Shown: in pieces, positions 23,886 to 36,100 of the stretch
How the letters are laid out: every line of letters begins with the position of its first letter
How positions within the stretch are numbered: the first letter of the stretch is position 1
Assembly (NCBI GenBank): GCA_026929865.2
Contig: CM049402.1
Location: 10,567,001 to 10,631,000 of the forward strand
Length of the DNA stretch: 64,000 nt
Direction of reading: 5' to 3'
Source of the DNA: Hyperoplus lanceolatus
Taxonomy: Eukaryota; Chordata; Actinopteri; Uranoscopiformes; Ammodytidae
Notes under the pieces: model-generated
What the model was told of the DNA's origin: nothing
The model's database searches: none
The model's input: the letters and a program-made list of their open reading frames with translations, nothing else
Position numbers and translations under genes: made by a program

Positions 23886-24790
23886 GCTCCTCCCCTTTAC
23901 CACAGTAAGCTCCTCCCCTTTATCACAGTAGACTCCTCCCCTTTACCACGTTAGGCTACTCCCCTTTACCACATTAGGCTCCTCCCCTTTGCCACATTAG
24001 GCTCCTCCCCTTTACCACATTAGGCTCCTCCTCTTTACCACGTTAGACTCCTCCCCTTTACCACATTAGGCTCATCCCCTTGACAGTGTTAGGCTCCTCC
24101 CATTTACCATGTTAGGCTCCTCCCCTTACCACATTAGACTCCTCCCCAGTGTTAGACTCCTCCCCTTTACCGCATTAGGCTCCTCCCCTTTACAGTGTCA
24201 GACTCCTCCCATTTACCACATTAGGCTCCTCCCATTTACAGTGTTAGACTCCTCCTCCTTACAGTGTTAGGCTCCTCCCCTTTACCACATTAGACTCCTC
24301 CCCTTTACCACATTAGACCCCTCCCCTTTACCATGTTAGGCTCCTCCCCTTTATCCAGTGAGGCTCCTCCCCTTTACCACATTAGGCTCCTCCTTACCGT
24401 GTTAGGCTCCTCCCCTTTACCACATTAGGCTCCTCCCATTTACAGTGTTAGGCTCCTCCTCCTTAGCGTGTTAGGCTCCTCCCCTTTACCACATTAGGCT
24501 ACTATCCAGTGTTAGGCTCCTCTCCTTTACCACATTAGGCTCCTCCCCTTTACAGTGTCAGACTCCTCCCCTTTACCACATTAGGCCCCTCCCCAGTGTT
24601 AGGCTCCTCCCCTTTACAGTGTCAGACTCCTCCCCTTTACCACATTAGGCCCCTCCCCAGTGTTAGGCTCCTCCCCTTTACCACATTAGGCTCCTCCCCT
24701 TTACAGTGTCAGACTCCTCCCCTTTATCACATTAGACTCCTCCCATTTACAGTGTTAGGCTCCTCCCCTTTATCCCGTTAGGCTCCTCCC
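23886..24790. repeat. 23-bp minisatellite, array 1
   Basis: About 39 degenerate copies of a unit close to TTAGGCTCCTCCCC + TTTACCACA (23 bp). Common variants are TTAGACTCC, ATTTACAGTG and TTTACCATG, and units are sometimes shortened to CCCCAGTG. One strand is C/T-rich, the other G/A-rich. A second array of the same unit lies at about 39,060-40,074; each array follows a copy of duplication pair 2. Confidence 0.95.
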
Positions 24791-24815
24791 AGTTTTAACA
24801 CCCAGTGTTTTCTGC

Positions 24816-25384
24816 CTTTGCGTCCAATGTCCAGCAGGGTGAAAATAGCATCCAGCCGAGGTCCTGACCCTCCTAGAGGGGTCCGGGGGTATGCTCCCCT
24901 GGGAGATTTTTCAAAGTTTTTAAAGTGAAATGCATGAATCTGGTGCACTTTGAGAGGAAAATTAAGAGGCTAAATCTGAAGAATTTTGTATGAAAAAAAT
25001 GGAGACACTGTGTCAGATGAATTAGAAGCTATTGGAGAAGGACACAGATTTTCCATAATAATATTAATTTAAAATAAAATATTATGCAGGGTCCTCTGGG
25101 ATGGGCTTGTTGCTCATTTTCACCCCATGGGACATTTCTCTGTAATATAATGAGTGCATTTAAATTATTTAAAAATTAAAAGCGCCATATTACATTATAT
25201 TTTTAAAATGTGCCACGGGCCAATCAATCAGTGTTTGACACCCCTGCACTAGTGGGTTAACTAAGAAATGCAAAAAAATAAAAAAAATTCAAAGGGCCAT
25301 ATTACATTATATTTTTAAAATCGGCCGCGGGCCAATAAAAAGCGGGCCCACGCGGCCCGCGGGCCGTAGTTTGGAGACCCCTGC
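24816..25384 (-). mobile_element. hAT-related non-autonomous elements (two tandem ends)
   Basis: On the minus strand one terminus starts at 25,384 as CAGGGGTCTCCAAACTACGG with GGCCCGCGGGCC. A second starts near 25,246 as CAGGGGTGTCAAACACTG. Both run into the same AAAATATAATGTAATATGGC block. The CAGGGGT start followed by CCAAAC and GGCCCGCGG is typical of hAT non-autonomous elements. The opposite ends were not found. Confidence 0.7.
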
Positions 25385-26932
25385 TTTAGTCTCTCCACAA
25401 AAAATACACCAAAATGGCTTCTATTACATGTTCAAATCACAAAAAAATCTTCTGAAGGAGATACCCCCAGGCCACCCTACAGGAGTTTAGTTTAGGTCAT
25501 GTCACCTTTTTCATGGCTTATGACTTTGCAAAATGTGTTTGTATCAAGGGATATTTGTTCAAATGGTTTTAATGTAATGTAATGGGCATGAACTGAACTA
25601 AGAGTTTTACTGAAATAAAAGAGTTTTATAACCCAACACCCGTCAAGTTTATCCCCAACACCCGTCCCAGCCCACCCCCCCCAAACAACTGCCTAGGCCT
25701 ACACCCACATCTCACTAAGTCTGGCATTTTGGTATTGTAATCAATTGTACTTTCATCATAACATTACTACAATAGGCTATATTTTAACTAAAAAAAGAAA
25801 TTATACTGAACAAACTTATATTAAAAAACCATTTATTATGCTTTAAATTAATAAATAAACACAAAAATGTGCGCGCTTGCATGGGAAATCCGCTTCTGTC
25901 TCACTCTAAACAATTTCCAAAAGTTGAGAACCCTGATTAAAAAGTTCCCCTCTCAAAATCTTCGCTGTTTCCACCTCCCCTATCCTCTCCTTTAGCTCCC
26001 TGGAAAACGTTATCGGGCTTAGACTTAGATGCTCATCTTCCTTTCTGAATTTCTAGATCTAGATCTAGACACTGGAGTCCAGTCAGCAAACTTCATTTCA
26101 TCCTGCTCCTCCTCGTCCTATACTCCTACCTAGGTTGCCATTTAAACCAGTCACAAACCAGTTTATGCCAAACGCCAATCCAAAATCACTGCCAAATTCT
26201 ACTCCCAAAAAAAAACTACTTAAAGTGAAACGAAGAATTGCTAGCGTGTCCTCTCAACCAGAAGTCCAGCGTCCCCTTTGAACAAATCAAGACTCAAGAA
26301 CAGGATTTTTTTTACCATAGCATTATATAACCAACCAATTGAAGCAATTGCAGTGTGAATGCAGATAATGAGAAGCTGACCATAGATTGAATAGTTGAAT
26401 TATTATGAATATGAAACAAATAATGCTTTTAGTTGAAAAGATTGTTGGTAATAAAAGCAAAATGTCAAATTTATTTACAATATTCATGAAAAAAAGAAAG
26501 TAAAATAGACATCTGAATCTCCACAGACACCAATATTAAAATACACCAAATAATACAAAAAATGTACACTCACAATCAAATTAGGTTAATAAAAACAATA
26601 CTTTGACATTGTTTTCACCCCCTTAAACATACAAGTGCAGCAGGAAAGTTAAGCATGTGCCCAAGAAGAAATTGCTGAGAAAAAAGAAAAACCTTACAGC
26701 TTAATACAAGGGAAGCTACAAATTACAATTACAGTGAATTACAGAGTGTTATTAAACAGTGACGGAGACCTGCATGAGAGATCAACTGCAAGGAGGGACC
26801 AAAAAGAGAGCAGTATGTTGATATACAAAAACCACAACCTACACAACAGATAATAAAGCAAACGATTAACCCCATTCGGATTGAACTAACCCAACAATCA
26901 CATTCATGCTACATTATAAAACACACATTGCA
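25385..26932. other. No gene recognised; 3' flank of the ALDH3B terminal exon
   Basis: The stretch is AT-rich with short frames only. On the minus strand a candidate AATAAA poly(A) signal lies at 26,470-26,475, about 460 bases after the ALDH3B stop codon. I saw no other features. Confidence 0.4.
26470..26475 (-). terminator. Candidate poly(A) signal AATAAA for ALDH3B
   Basis: It is the first canonical AATAAA I noticed downstream of the terminal exon on the minus strand, in AT-rich sequence. The hexamer is common by chance in such sequence, so support is weak. Confidence 0.3.
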
Positions 26933-27120
26933 TCACATAAGTGAGCAGCTGCTCTTAGACGAGGTGGTCCAGCGCAGCCAGCTCAGTTTATCTTCTGTGT
27001 AAGGTGGGTAGCGCAGGCTATTGAGTCTCTCCAAAGCCCAGCCACGCAGCATGCAGGCCCGCTGGTGACTGAACGTCTCAAAGCTCCAGCGTCCATGGTA
27101 ACTGCCCATACCACTGGCCC
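26933..27120 (-). CDS. aldh3b1: ALDH3B terminal exon with CAAX box
   Basis: The acceptor is ACTACTTCCAG before 27,120. The exon encodes ASGMGSYHGRWSFETFSHQR, then ALERLNSLRYPPYTEDKLSW, and ends SSCSLM-stop (TGA at 26,935-26,933). The SFETFSHQR and LNSLRYPP segments are hallmarks of ALDH3 C-termini. CSLM fits a CAAX box whose last residue, Met, favours farnesylation, as in lipid-anchored ALDH3B proteins. The first two bases complete a Gly codon begun in the preceding exon. Confidence 0.9.
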
Positions 27121-30100
27121 CTGGAAGTAGTGTTAAAAACCACACCTCCAGTCAAAAAAAAGAACGCATACAAGGGCTAAGTGAAAAAAGTGTCTCATCA
27201 TATTCCTGGCTTAAAGACAATCTTTTCAAAGCTGCTCTGAAGAGTTCTCTGACATGACTTTAGGTTTGAGGATTTTTCCTTACCACCCCAGCAGTAAAAC
27301 AAGTGTTTCACTCAAAAATAAATAACAACTCAATACCGTTTTGTAGTTTAATACACTGGCATGGTTTTAAATAATTTTACATGAAAGCACCATTTACATC
27401 CTAAAATAAAGTTACCCTCTTTTCATCGGTATGCAAATTCCTTGAAATGGTCGGACTCAACGTGCAAGCATGTTTCTTTCTAATGGAATAACCAGAACTG
27501 AGACATACGAAACCTGATTTTGTTATAGAACCCTACAACGCTCCTAAATGCCAAAATGTAAACTGATCAGCTGGGAGTGGAAGTAGTCTGTTATGTAGGT
27601 CTTCATATGCAAACGACCACTTAGGCCTGTCGCGATAAGCAATAAATCAATTAATTGCACGATAAATTAAAATGAGCGATAATTCTTTGCCAGAGGCAAT
27701 ACATTAAATTTGCAGCTTGTTTGTTTTCCTCGTGTCTCTCTCTGTCAAAAAGACTGGATGACAAGAGATTCACTCCGGTGTATCGGCCCTCTCGCTTTGT
27801 GTGTGAGAAAGAGAGCGAGACTGGGGGCACCCTTAGCTCAGTTGGTAGGGCGTCCCCCCCATGGGCCTCGGCCGGCAGCGGGCCCGGGTTCGATTCCAGC
27901 CACTGCATGTCACTCCCCTCTCTGCCCCATTTCAACTCTGTCTCTACACTGTCAATAAAGCATAAAAATGCCAAAAAAAACTTATTTAAAAAAAATAAAA
28001 AATAACAGAGCGAGACAGAGGAGAGAGAGAAGGGAGAGTCCGCGAGTGTTTAGTCAAATGATCAACTGCGCGGATAATGTCAGCTAGGCTACTTTCATCG
28101 CAGTGTCTCGCTGTAGTCACGTCTTTAACATGTTGGCGCTTTGCCGCTATATTTTATAGCGTTTAGCCACTCAACCAATAAGGCTGTTAAAGACCAGCGA
28201 CACATCTAGCAACTTTTTCTTAACCGCGCTCATGTGAGCAGAGTAGCAACGGCTGGCGTATCCTCCTCATTGCTGGGCAGCTCAAACGGGCAGCCCCAAG
28301 CAACCTGCAGCAGCCAGCAGCCAGCAGATAGACAGCACCGTGGCGACAAGAGCTGCCAGTTGACATTTGTACACGCAAATAGTTTTATAGGTCCACATTC
28401 AATAGGCCACTGCATATCTATAATAAAGCTAACCTTATAGTTGTATGGCAACAAAGAACATGTGTAAAGTGAGCTTGTAAATATGTGAATAGGCCTAGTC
28501 AATTTTAGTTAACATTTTGAGTGCAACTAGTAAAACAAGTTTGTCTGGTGCCCTGGCATTGATCTTTGAAAGGTGTACTTGTATTATTATGCCAGTATCA
28601 TTATATAAGTTGAAAATGGTCTCAAAACGGCAATATTATCGCAATAATGTTTGGGGCAATTAACCTTCAGTGCATCCTTAAAAAAAATCACACTCTGCCT
28701 CCTTCGGCGCTTAAGATGTCACTTTGAATTGATATGTAGATAAAAATAACATGAATGTATTTTTCCACCAATTTTTATAACTTTCTTTTTCAACTGTTGT
28801 CCTCACCATACAAACCATATTGATCTTTATTTTAAGGATTTTAGCCCTTTAAATTCCAGTTGTTTTAGAAAAAGTCACTCGTTTTTGGTAAAAGAAAAAA
28901 ACACAAAAAATCAATTAAAAAAGCTAAATAATTATTCTGAATTGGATTTTTTGAGGGGGGATTATAAGAGTGTGATAGATGTAAAATGTGCAAATGAAAT
29001 TAGTTTTGAATGCATTTTTATATTTTTATATCTAAGATTTAAAAAAAAACTCACACTCTGCCTCCTTGGTGACAGATGTCACTTTGAATTGATATGTAGA
29101 TAAAAATAACATGAATGTATTTTTTCCACCAATTTTTATAACTTTCTTTTCAACTCGGTCTAACCATACAAACCATATTCATCTTTATTTTAAGGATTTT
29201 AACCCTTTAAATTCCAGTTGTTTTAGAAAATGTCACTCATTTTTTTAATGAACACCAAAAATCAATTAAAGCTAAATAATTAGTCTAAGTTGGATTTTTT
29301 TTGAGAGGGGATTATAAGAGTGTGATAGATGTCACGAATTAACAATAATATTGAATTGAATGCATTTCTATTCTTTTGCTATTAAGATTTAAAATGTGCC
29401 CTCCATTGGGGCCATTTAATGCATTTTACACAATTCTATTAAAACTACACTTTTTGACCCTGCTGCCAAAAGATGAGAGAAACTGATTTTTTTTATTATT
29501 CTTTTGAGTTCACCATACTAATGTCTTGACATTTTCCATTTTATGTTTTTGTTGTTGTTAATTTTACATATGCACCAGTGTTTCATCTATGACTAATGTA
29601 AGTGCACTACCTTGCTGTGTACTGCAGGCCACATGAATAAAATATTTGAGAAATGTGCTCTGTCTGGGTTCTTCATAATGGCATGATAGTGTATATGTGT
29701 ATTTCAACAAATATGTATTTGTGAATGTATGTGCCTATTGTCAATAACAGGTATGGTAGAAATTAACAAATACAGCTCAATGTAAATCCATGAAAACAGC
29801 ATGTTTCGATCCCATGGTTAATTGAGGATATATTTGTGAATATGGTAATATTACACATTCATCCTGCTCTTATAACTTGAAATTTAAGATTTTTCTGATT
29901 GTTTTATGAATTAAGTCCTGCCTGTAGCCTTTACAACTAATAACAATACAAAATTAATCACAGTTCCCTCGTTTCCACTAGGGGTATCTTTGCTCTTCAG
30001 GCCTATAAGGATGAAATTCACGCATCAGCTGTAAAATAGTAAAAATTTAAAATTTCAAGGTATAAGAACAGGATGAATGTCTAATATTACCAAATTCATG

Positions 30101-33100
30101 TATTTAACCTCAATTGACCATGGGATCAAAACATGCAGTTTTTATAGATTTACACTGAACTGTGAATTTGAGTGTCCGTGTTGGGATACACACACAGACA
30201 CGTTCACACACTTATTTGTCGAAAAACACATCTATACTATACTAAGCCATCACTAAGAATACAGAGAGAGCATTTTAGCTGAAACAATTTATTCATGTGG
30301 CCTGCAGTGGCTAGTAGCGGGAGGGAGGCAATATTGTCTCATTGTAATTAAAACCAATGGTATGAGAGAAAACCGATGCAATTAAAAAAACACAAAAAAT
30401 GTAAATTTTCAAGACATTAGTACAAAATAAAACAAAACAAAAAAATCAGGTTTCTATCAGCTATTGGCCTTGGGTCAAAAAATGTCGTTTGAATGGGAGT
30501 CAATGAGGGGCTTTTTTGGCCAAGGAGGCTGAGTGTGGGGAAAATTAATATACAGTGCATTATAGTGCAAATCCAATGAATTGAGGATAAAATTCATAAG
30601 TGGTCAGAAAACATTAGCCTTGACCAAATATGAAGCCATTTGCATGAACACAGCCTCAGCAGTTGTGAAATGAAAAAGCAAAATGTACCAAAAAAGGCCT
30701 AAGATGCACTGAAGGTTAATCGACCAGCAAAATTTGTTATCGTGACAGGCCTACGACCACTACATTTGCACTAGTCACTTTTCCACTTGCATACACTGAC
30801 GTTTGTATTTTATTCCATCAAAATTTTAAAAATGGCAAAACGTATTTATCAATTTTCTGCATATGTAAGCATGGAGGGGGCCTCAAACAGGCTTTCACTG
30901 GGCTGGGCTGTACTGTATAATGACAGTTCACCTACCTACACCTCCAAAGGGCAGGCTTGGCAGGGTCATGTGGATGATCCCATCATTAGAGCAGAATCCT
31001 CCACTGTATGTATTTTCCAGTACAGTATTTACCACCTTCAGAAAGAGAGGAGAAAAAAAAAAGTAAAAAAAAAAGTAAAAAAAAAGACAGAGTCTACGAA
31101 GCATGTGGTTGCACAGCTCTATGTTCTTACAGAGGATTCCTCAGAGAAAACATAGAGGGCCAGTGGTTTCTCTTTACAGTTGATAAAGTCAATGCCTTTC
31201 TGCAGAGAATCAACTGTGAGGATGGGCAGGATGGGGCCGAAAATCTCCTGCTCCATTAGGGCATCGTCTTCAGCCAAATCCACCACCACTGTGGGAGCTA
31301 AAGAGAACACAATGACAGATTCACTTAGTAGTACTACAGTTGTTCCTATATTATGAAATGATTTACATCAAAACGACTGATACAAAAAAATCTCTTCAGA
31401 TAGGTCTAACTGAAACTGCATCATATGAACCCAAAATTTAGGAGAAAAATCATTGTTAGCATTTATGGTGCCTTAGGACTGCAATGAATATAAAAATAAT
31501 ATGAAGATATTTTCTAAAACATTTTTTAATACATTTATTTTTCAGTCCCTCATATAAAAAAAAATCCTCTTAATTTGAATGATTTTATCCATTTAAAAAG
31601 AACGCAGACGACATTAACAACGGCCGACGTCACCGAACACACCAAACAGACTCATGTCCCCGCTCCTCAAGACTCTCCGGCGATGTCCGACGCCTGATTT
31701 TTGGCCTAGTGTGTCTGTACCTTGTTTAGATCCCGGAGTTTTAGATAGTATTTACCCCTGTACAGGAGGTTCCGGTACCAGCTCTCCGTTTAAAGGGTCC
31801 GATTCCTATCAACCTGAGGAGTATTACCCGTTCAGAATAACTAGGAATAATTAAGCTGGTGGCGGAGACACGCCTAGCTTTTTCTAACTGCCTTCGTCTA
31901 AGGGTCTACCCTGCTTACACTGGCCCAGCAGCGGGACCGAATAGCCTCACAGGTCCTACTACCACACCAGTCGCCTCAGTTAACGGCCGCTCTCCTCTAA
32001 ATGATCCAGGCTCTTGGTATGGTCGCTAGGATAGGGTTTTAGCTGGCCAGGACAGCAGGCCATAAGAGGGTATGTTTAGTTTTAAGGGCTAGAAGTAACC
32101 TATAAGAACCATTTGTAGATGTAAGAACACACTTTACCTAATATATTATAACCTCTGAAAAGGTAAATGATCAAATGTCCACAATGAAATCTTAAATGTA
32201 AGATTAAATGATGCTTTGTGCTATTAAAGGCAGGCTGACTCACTTCAGATTCAAAAATGATTACTTACATTGATTGTGGTTATTCTCATAAAACATCCTA
32301 CTCTATCGTCTAATCTCTATCCTTCAATGTATTAAGAGCTGTAGCAGGGAATAATGAATGTCCGTTTTGATGTGGAGAGGCAGAGGGGAAGTCACTTGGC
32401 CGAGCAACCTCGCCTTCACCGTTGTCAGGGAACTGCGCGGAGATCCTCCCGAACTTTGTACAAAGTCTCAGAAAGTTCTCCTGAGAGGAGAGGAGAGGAG
32501 AGGAGAGGGTGAGTCTCGCCAGTCTCAGCATTCCGATCCTTCCAGATGTCCGACCTTGGAGAGGGGGAGTTTCGCCAGACTCAGCATTCCGATCCTTCCA
32601 GCTGTCCGACCAGGCCCGGTTCCAGAACAGAATGCCTTAGGGTGCATCTGAGATTACAGGGGGTGCACCAGTACTACACTAAAACCAGCTACCCAGCTTC
32701 AGTTCAGACTTCGCTTTTTACACAGGCCTTTCTACCAGTAGATAGTCAAGCACTTCTGGGCAGTGGCGGAGCCAGAATATTTTCATTGGGGTGGCCAGGA
32801 TGGGGCCAGTGATCATTTTTGGGTGGAAAGCACAAGGGCTTAGGTTTCGCTTCAGAAAACTCCCCCAGAAAAAAATGTGCTTCGAACACACCATTTTGTG
32901 CATTCGGGTGAATTTTTATGTACTTATTTATGCCTTCTGTATTTAATTATTTATGCAGGCGGACATGTCTAAATGTTCTGTTGGAAAAGACAACAGGCTC
33001 CCAGTGACGTTAATATAATGTTATAAAAAGCTTATTAAGGCTCTCAGGCATTCTGTGTACTTTCAAATATTTTATATACTGTATTGTTCAAACAATTTTT

Positions 33101-36100
33101 TTTAGCACTCACTATTCATGACACAGCAGCAGTGTGAACTATTATGACACTTTAAATGTTTAAATCATAGGGGAATATGTAGCCTATTAACAATTAGGAG
33201 ATATATCAATGTTTCATCCTGAATTGTTATTTTTACCTCTTTAGGAGAATAAGGTTTCTTATATTTTGAGAAAAAATGTAGGCTCTCTTCTGATTATTGG
33301 GGGGGACACGTCCCCGGTGCCCCCACCCCCCCCCACCCTCCCACCAAAAAAACGCCAATGGGCAAGCAAGAGTCTGTGAGTTTCTGAAAAAACTGCCTGC
33401 AACTGCCAACGAAATGTTCAATTTGCATCAAAGCCTAATGATCCATATAAAACTCCAGAGGCTTTATTACTTGATATCCATGTTTAAGTGGTGATTGTAT
33501 TTTTTCGAGCTGTAGACTGAGAAACTAACGGAGGGATGCGGCTCACTCTATTTTCTCTCGTCGCTCTGTCAGTTTGCCGACATGGTTCTGTGTTTTCATG
33601 CTCGTGAAATGCAATCCGATCGCGGAAGCCTCCCCTGATCAACGTTAGCGGACATGATATCATTTTAGCCATTAAGCCACAGAGCTTTTCTTCTCGGCAA
33701 GGTGATGACACCGTTACCTGTGGGTAACGGTGTCATCATGGGGTGAGACTGTGACTGTGGTCACAGTCTCACCCCATGTTTCACTGGGTGAATCACTGCT
33801 TTGCTCGCGCAAGGCTTTTGTGTTTCGGTTTAACATCAGTAGTCTTGGGCGAGACGGTGCTTTAACTTTATGCTGAATAACCATTGCACTGCAATACGCT
33901 GAAAGCGATATAGTTCAAGCGGGGGTGGACGGGGCAGAGCGGAGCGCACTAGTAGAGATGGGTTCGCTTAGCCACAGCTGCCAGTCGAATAATGATATAA
34001 CGTTCTTATCAGTTCAGTGAACAAAATAAATGCAGAAAACAGCGGTATTTAATGGAAATGGTCAAAGGTTAATTACAATTTGTTTTGTGAGCAAGTATTT
34101 TATTATTTTTATCATATTTATAAAAAAAAAATCACTCCCTCCTTTTTTCATTTGAGGGTGCAAACAATTTTTTTGAGGGTGCAATGCATGCTCATGCACC
34201 CCCGTAGAACCGGGCCTGTGTCCGACCTTGATTCACCAGTCAACAGTGTGAGCGTTGAAACAAAGAGTTCTCTCGAATGTCCTTTCCGCCATCATCACCT
34301 GGTTCCCCGCTGCAGCGGCCAAGGACAAGGCAAAGCTGCAGCGGGTGATACGCTCGGCGGAGAGGGTGATTGGCTGCCCCTTGCCCCCCCTTGGGGCCCT
34401 GTTCAACAGCAGGGCTCTGGGGAGGGCCAGGAAGATCATGGCTGACCCCACACACCCAGGCCACGGTCTCTTCGCCCCGCTCCCTTCAGGCAGGAGGTTA
34501 CGGTCACTAAAGGCTCTAAAAGCTAGACACTCAAACAGCTTTTTCCCCACGGCCATCCGACTCCTAAATGCAACTGCCCCCCTCCCCTGACCTGTCTCCC
34601 CACTCAGTGACCTAATGATCTGTCGTACCCAATCACTGACTTGGCATTTTGGCACTTCTTTATTATTTACTAATTTTGCACTATTTTGTTGGTTTTGTCT
34701 TGTCCTGTCTTGCACCTGTCCTGTTGCAAACTCCACTGTACCGAAACAAATTCCAAACATGTTTACATGTTTTGGCAAATAAAGACTTCTGATTCTGATT
34801 CGGAGCCCCTCCGGTGAATTTGTTTACAGTGGTCAACTAAGCAATCTTAACTTGTGCATTAACCTCATCTTACACGACTACTCCAATGAAACCAAAACCA
34901 CCCAAGCAGACGCAAACACTTTTTTGCATTTGCTAAGCGAGCTAAAATGATTTATCCATGAATTGTACACATTTCCCATTAATTCAGGATGTTTCCTAGC
35001 AATGGACATTATCAGAATTTATTCAGGACGAAGGGCAGTGAAAATATGATTATTTTAACCCTCCTGTTATCCTGATTGATTTACAGAAAATTGTTGACCA
35101 AGTTTTTGTGTTTATTTGTTGAATACATAAATAACCCCTTGATAATGAAACCTATCAGTGAATTGACCTGTTCTGTAGCGTCACCATCACCATACAAAAT
35201 ATTGTACTTTAGATGATCATTTTAGAGGGGTGCAAGTGAACTTGGGAAGACTTGGAAATGACCAACTCGCAAGCCTACATTGGCTTCCTCATTTTGGCGG
35301 GAATTCACCAAAATATGAAAACCAAATATTCCAAAATGAATGTCGGACTAGTAACAGAAACATGGGGTTTGGTCATGTAAGCAACACATTTTTCTAAACA
35401 CTTGAAAGTAACTCTGATCAAATACAACATATAATTCATATTCAATAATAACTTTCCAAATGATAGATAGAACCCAGTTAGATTAAAACACAGTCTGGGG
35501 GTCAGAACACAGGACCCTTAGGGCCAGCGGGTTAGGTGCGTTGGGCGCTTTGAACCATTTTTGACACAAAATGATGACGCTAGATTGGATCAACATGACG
35601 GAACATAGCTGTCGTTCGAAGGAGGAGCTGCAGCAGATGACGTTGGAAACTCTCAACTGCAGCTTTAACCGAGGAACAAGATATGGCTGCCCACTCTCTC
35701 CCCTACTCTTCGTTTTTGGCTATTGAGCCAATTGCCATGGCAAGTGTAAAGCATGCTGACATTACTGATTGCATAAGTATTCTCTGATAAAATCAAAACC
35801 TTCCTGATTTAGTCTCTCCTGCTTCTTAACCCCACCTATGTACTTGTCCTCTTCATTGCTCTCACTCAAGAACAACCCTGCCACTGGACCTCCCGGAGCA
35901 GTTTCCATCAGGCGTGTCCAGTGTCGGGGTGACACTATGCGACACACGGATGGGGAGCTTTGAGGTTCCGTGCCATAGAAATCCTCCAGGGCCTCACGCA
36001 GTGCAGGCAGCAAGGCGTCCCGAGTGGCCAACGAGCAGAGCACATAGTCCGGGGCTATGCAGCTCTGGCCCGCGTTAAAGAACTTTGCCCACGCCAAGCG

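Larger units (their letters stand above)
27622..30753. mobile_element. hAT element with 8-bp target duplication, inside ALDH3B intron
   Basis: The ends are TAGGCCTGTCGCGATAA and TTATCGTGACAGGCCTA, inverted complements with two mismatches. They are flanked by the perfect 8-bp repeat CGACCACT (27,614-27,621 and 30,754-30,761), the hallmark of hAT insertion. The 3,132-bp element contains a SINE (27,822-28,006) and a palindromic TTAA-flanked element (28,664-30,715). Without those, under 1 kb of hAT sequence remains, so it was a short non-autonomous element. No transposase was seen. Confidence 0.9.
32611..34218. mobile_element. hAT element with 8-bp target duplication
   Basis: The ends are CAGGCCCGGTTCCAGAA and GTAGAACCGGGCCTG, and both carry a GGGTGCA-type subterminal motif. 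The flanks are the perfect 8-bp repeat TGTCCGAC (32,603-32,610 and 34,219-34,226). CAG...CTG ends with 8-bp duplications are diagnostic of hAT. Its 1,608 bp contain the two perfect hairpins at 33,703-33,778 but no transposase frame. It lies in an ALDH3B intron. Confidence 0.9.

Noticed and set aside
23886-24790. Regularly spaced repeats that could suggest a CRISPR array
   Set aside because: Units are contiguous and degenerate with no unique spacers; this is a eukaryotic minisatellite.
27822-27900. tRNA-like sequence with good A and B boxes
   Set aside because: It continues into a SINE body with an A-rich tail and a target duplication, so it is a retroposon, not a tRNA gene.
30787-31259. Plus-strand frames of 122 and 83 codons
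   Set aside because: They run antisense over two ALDH3B exons and the short intron between them.
34233-34778. Minus-strand frame of 181 codons
   Set aside because: Antisense to the duplicated LINE 3' end.
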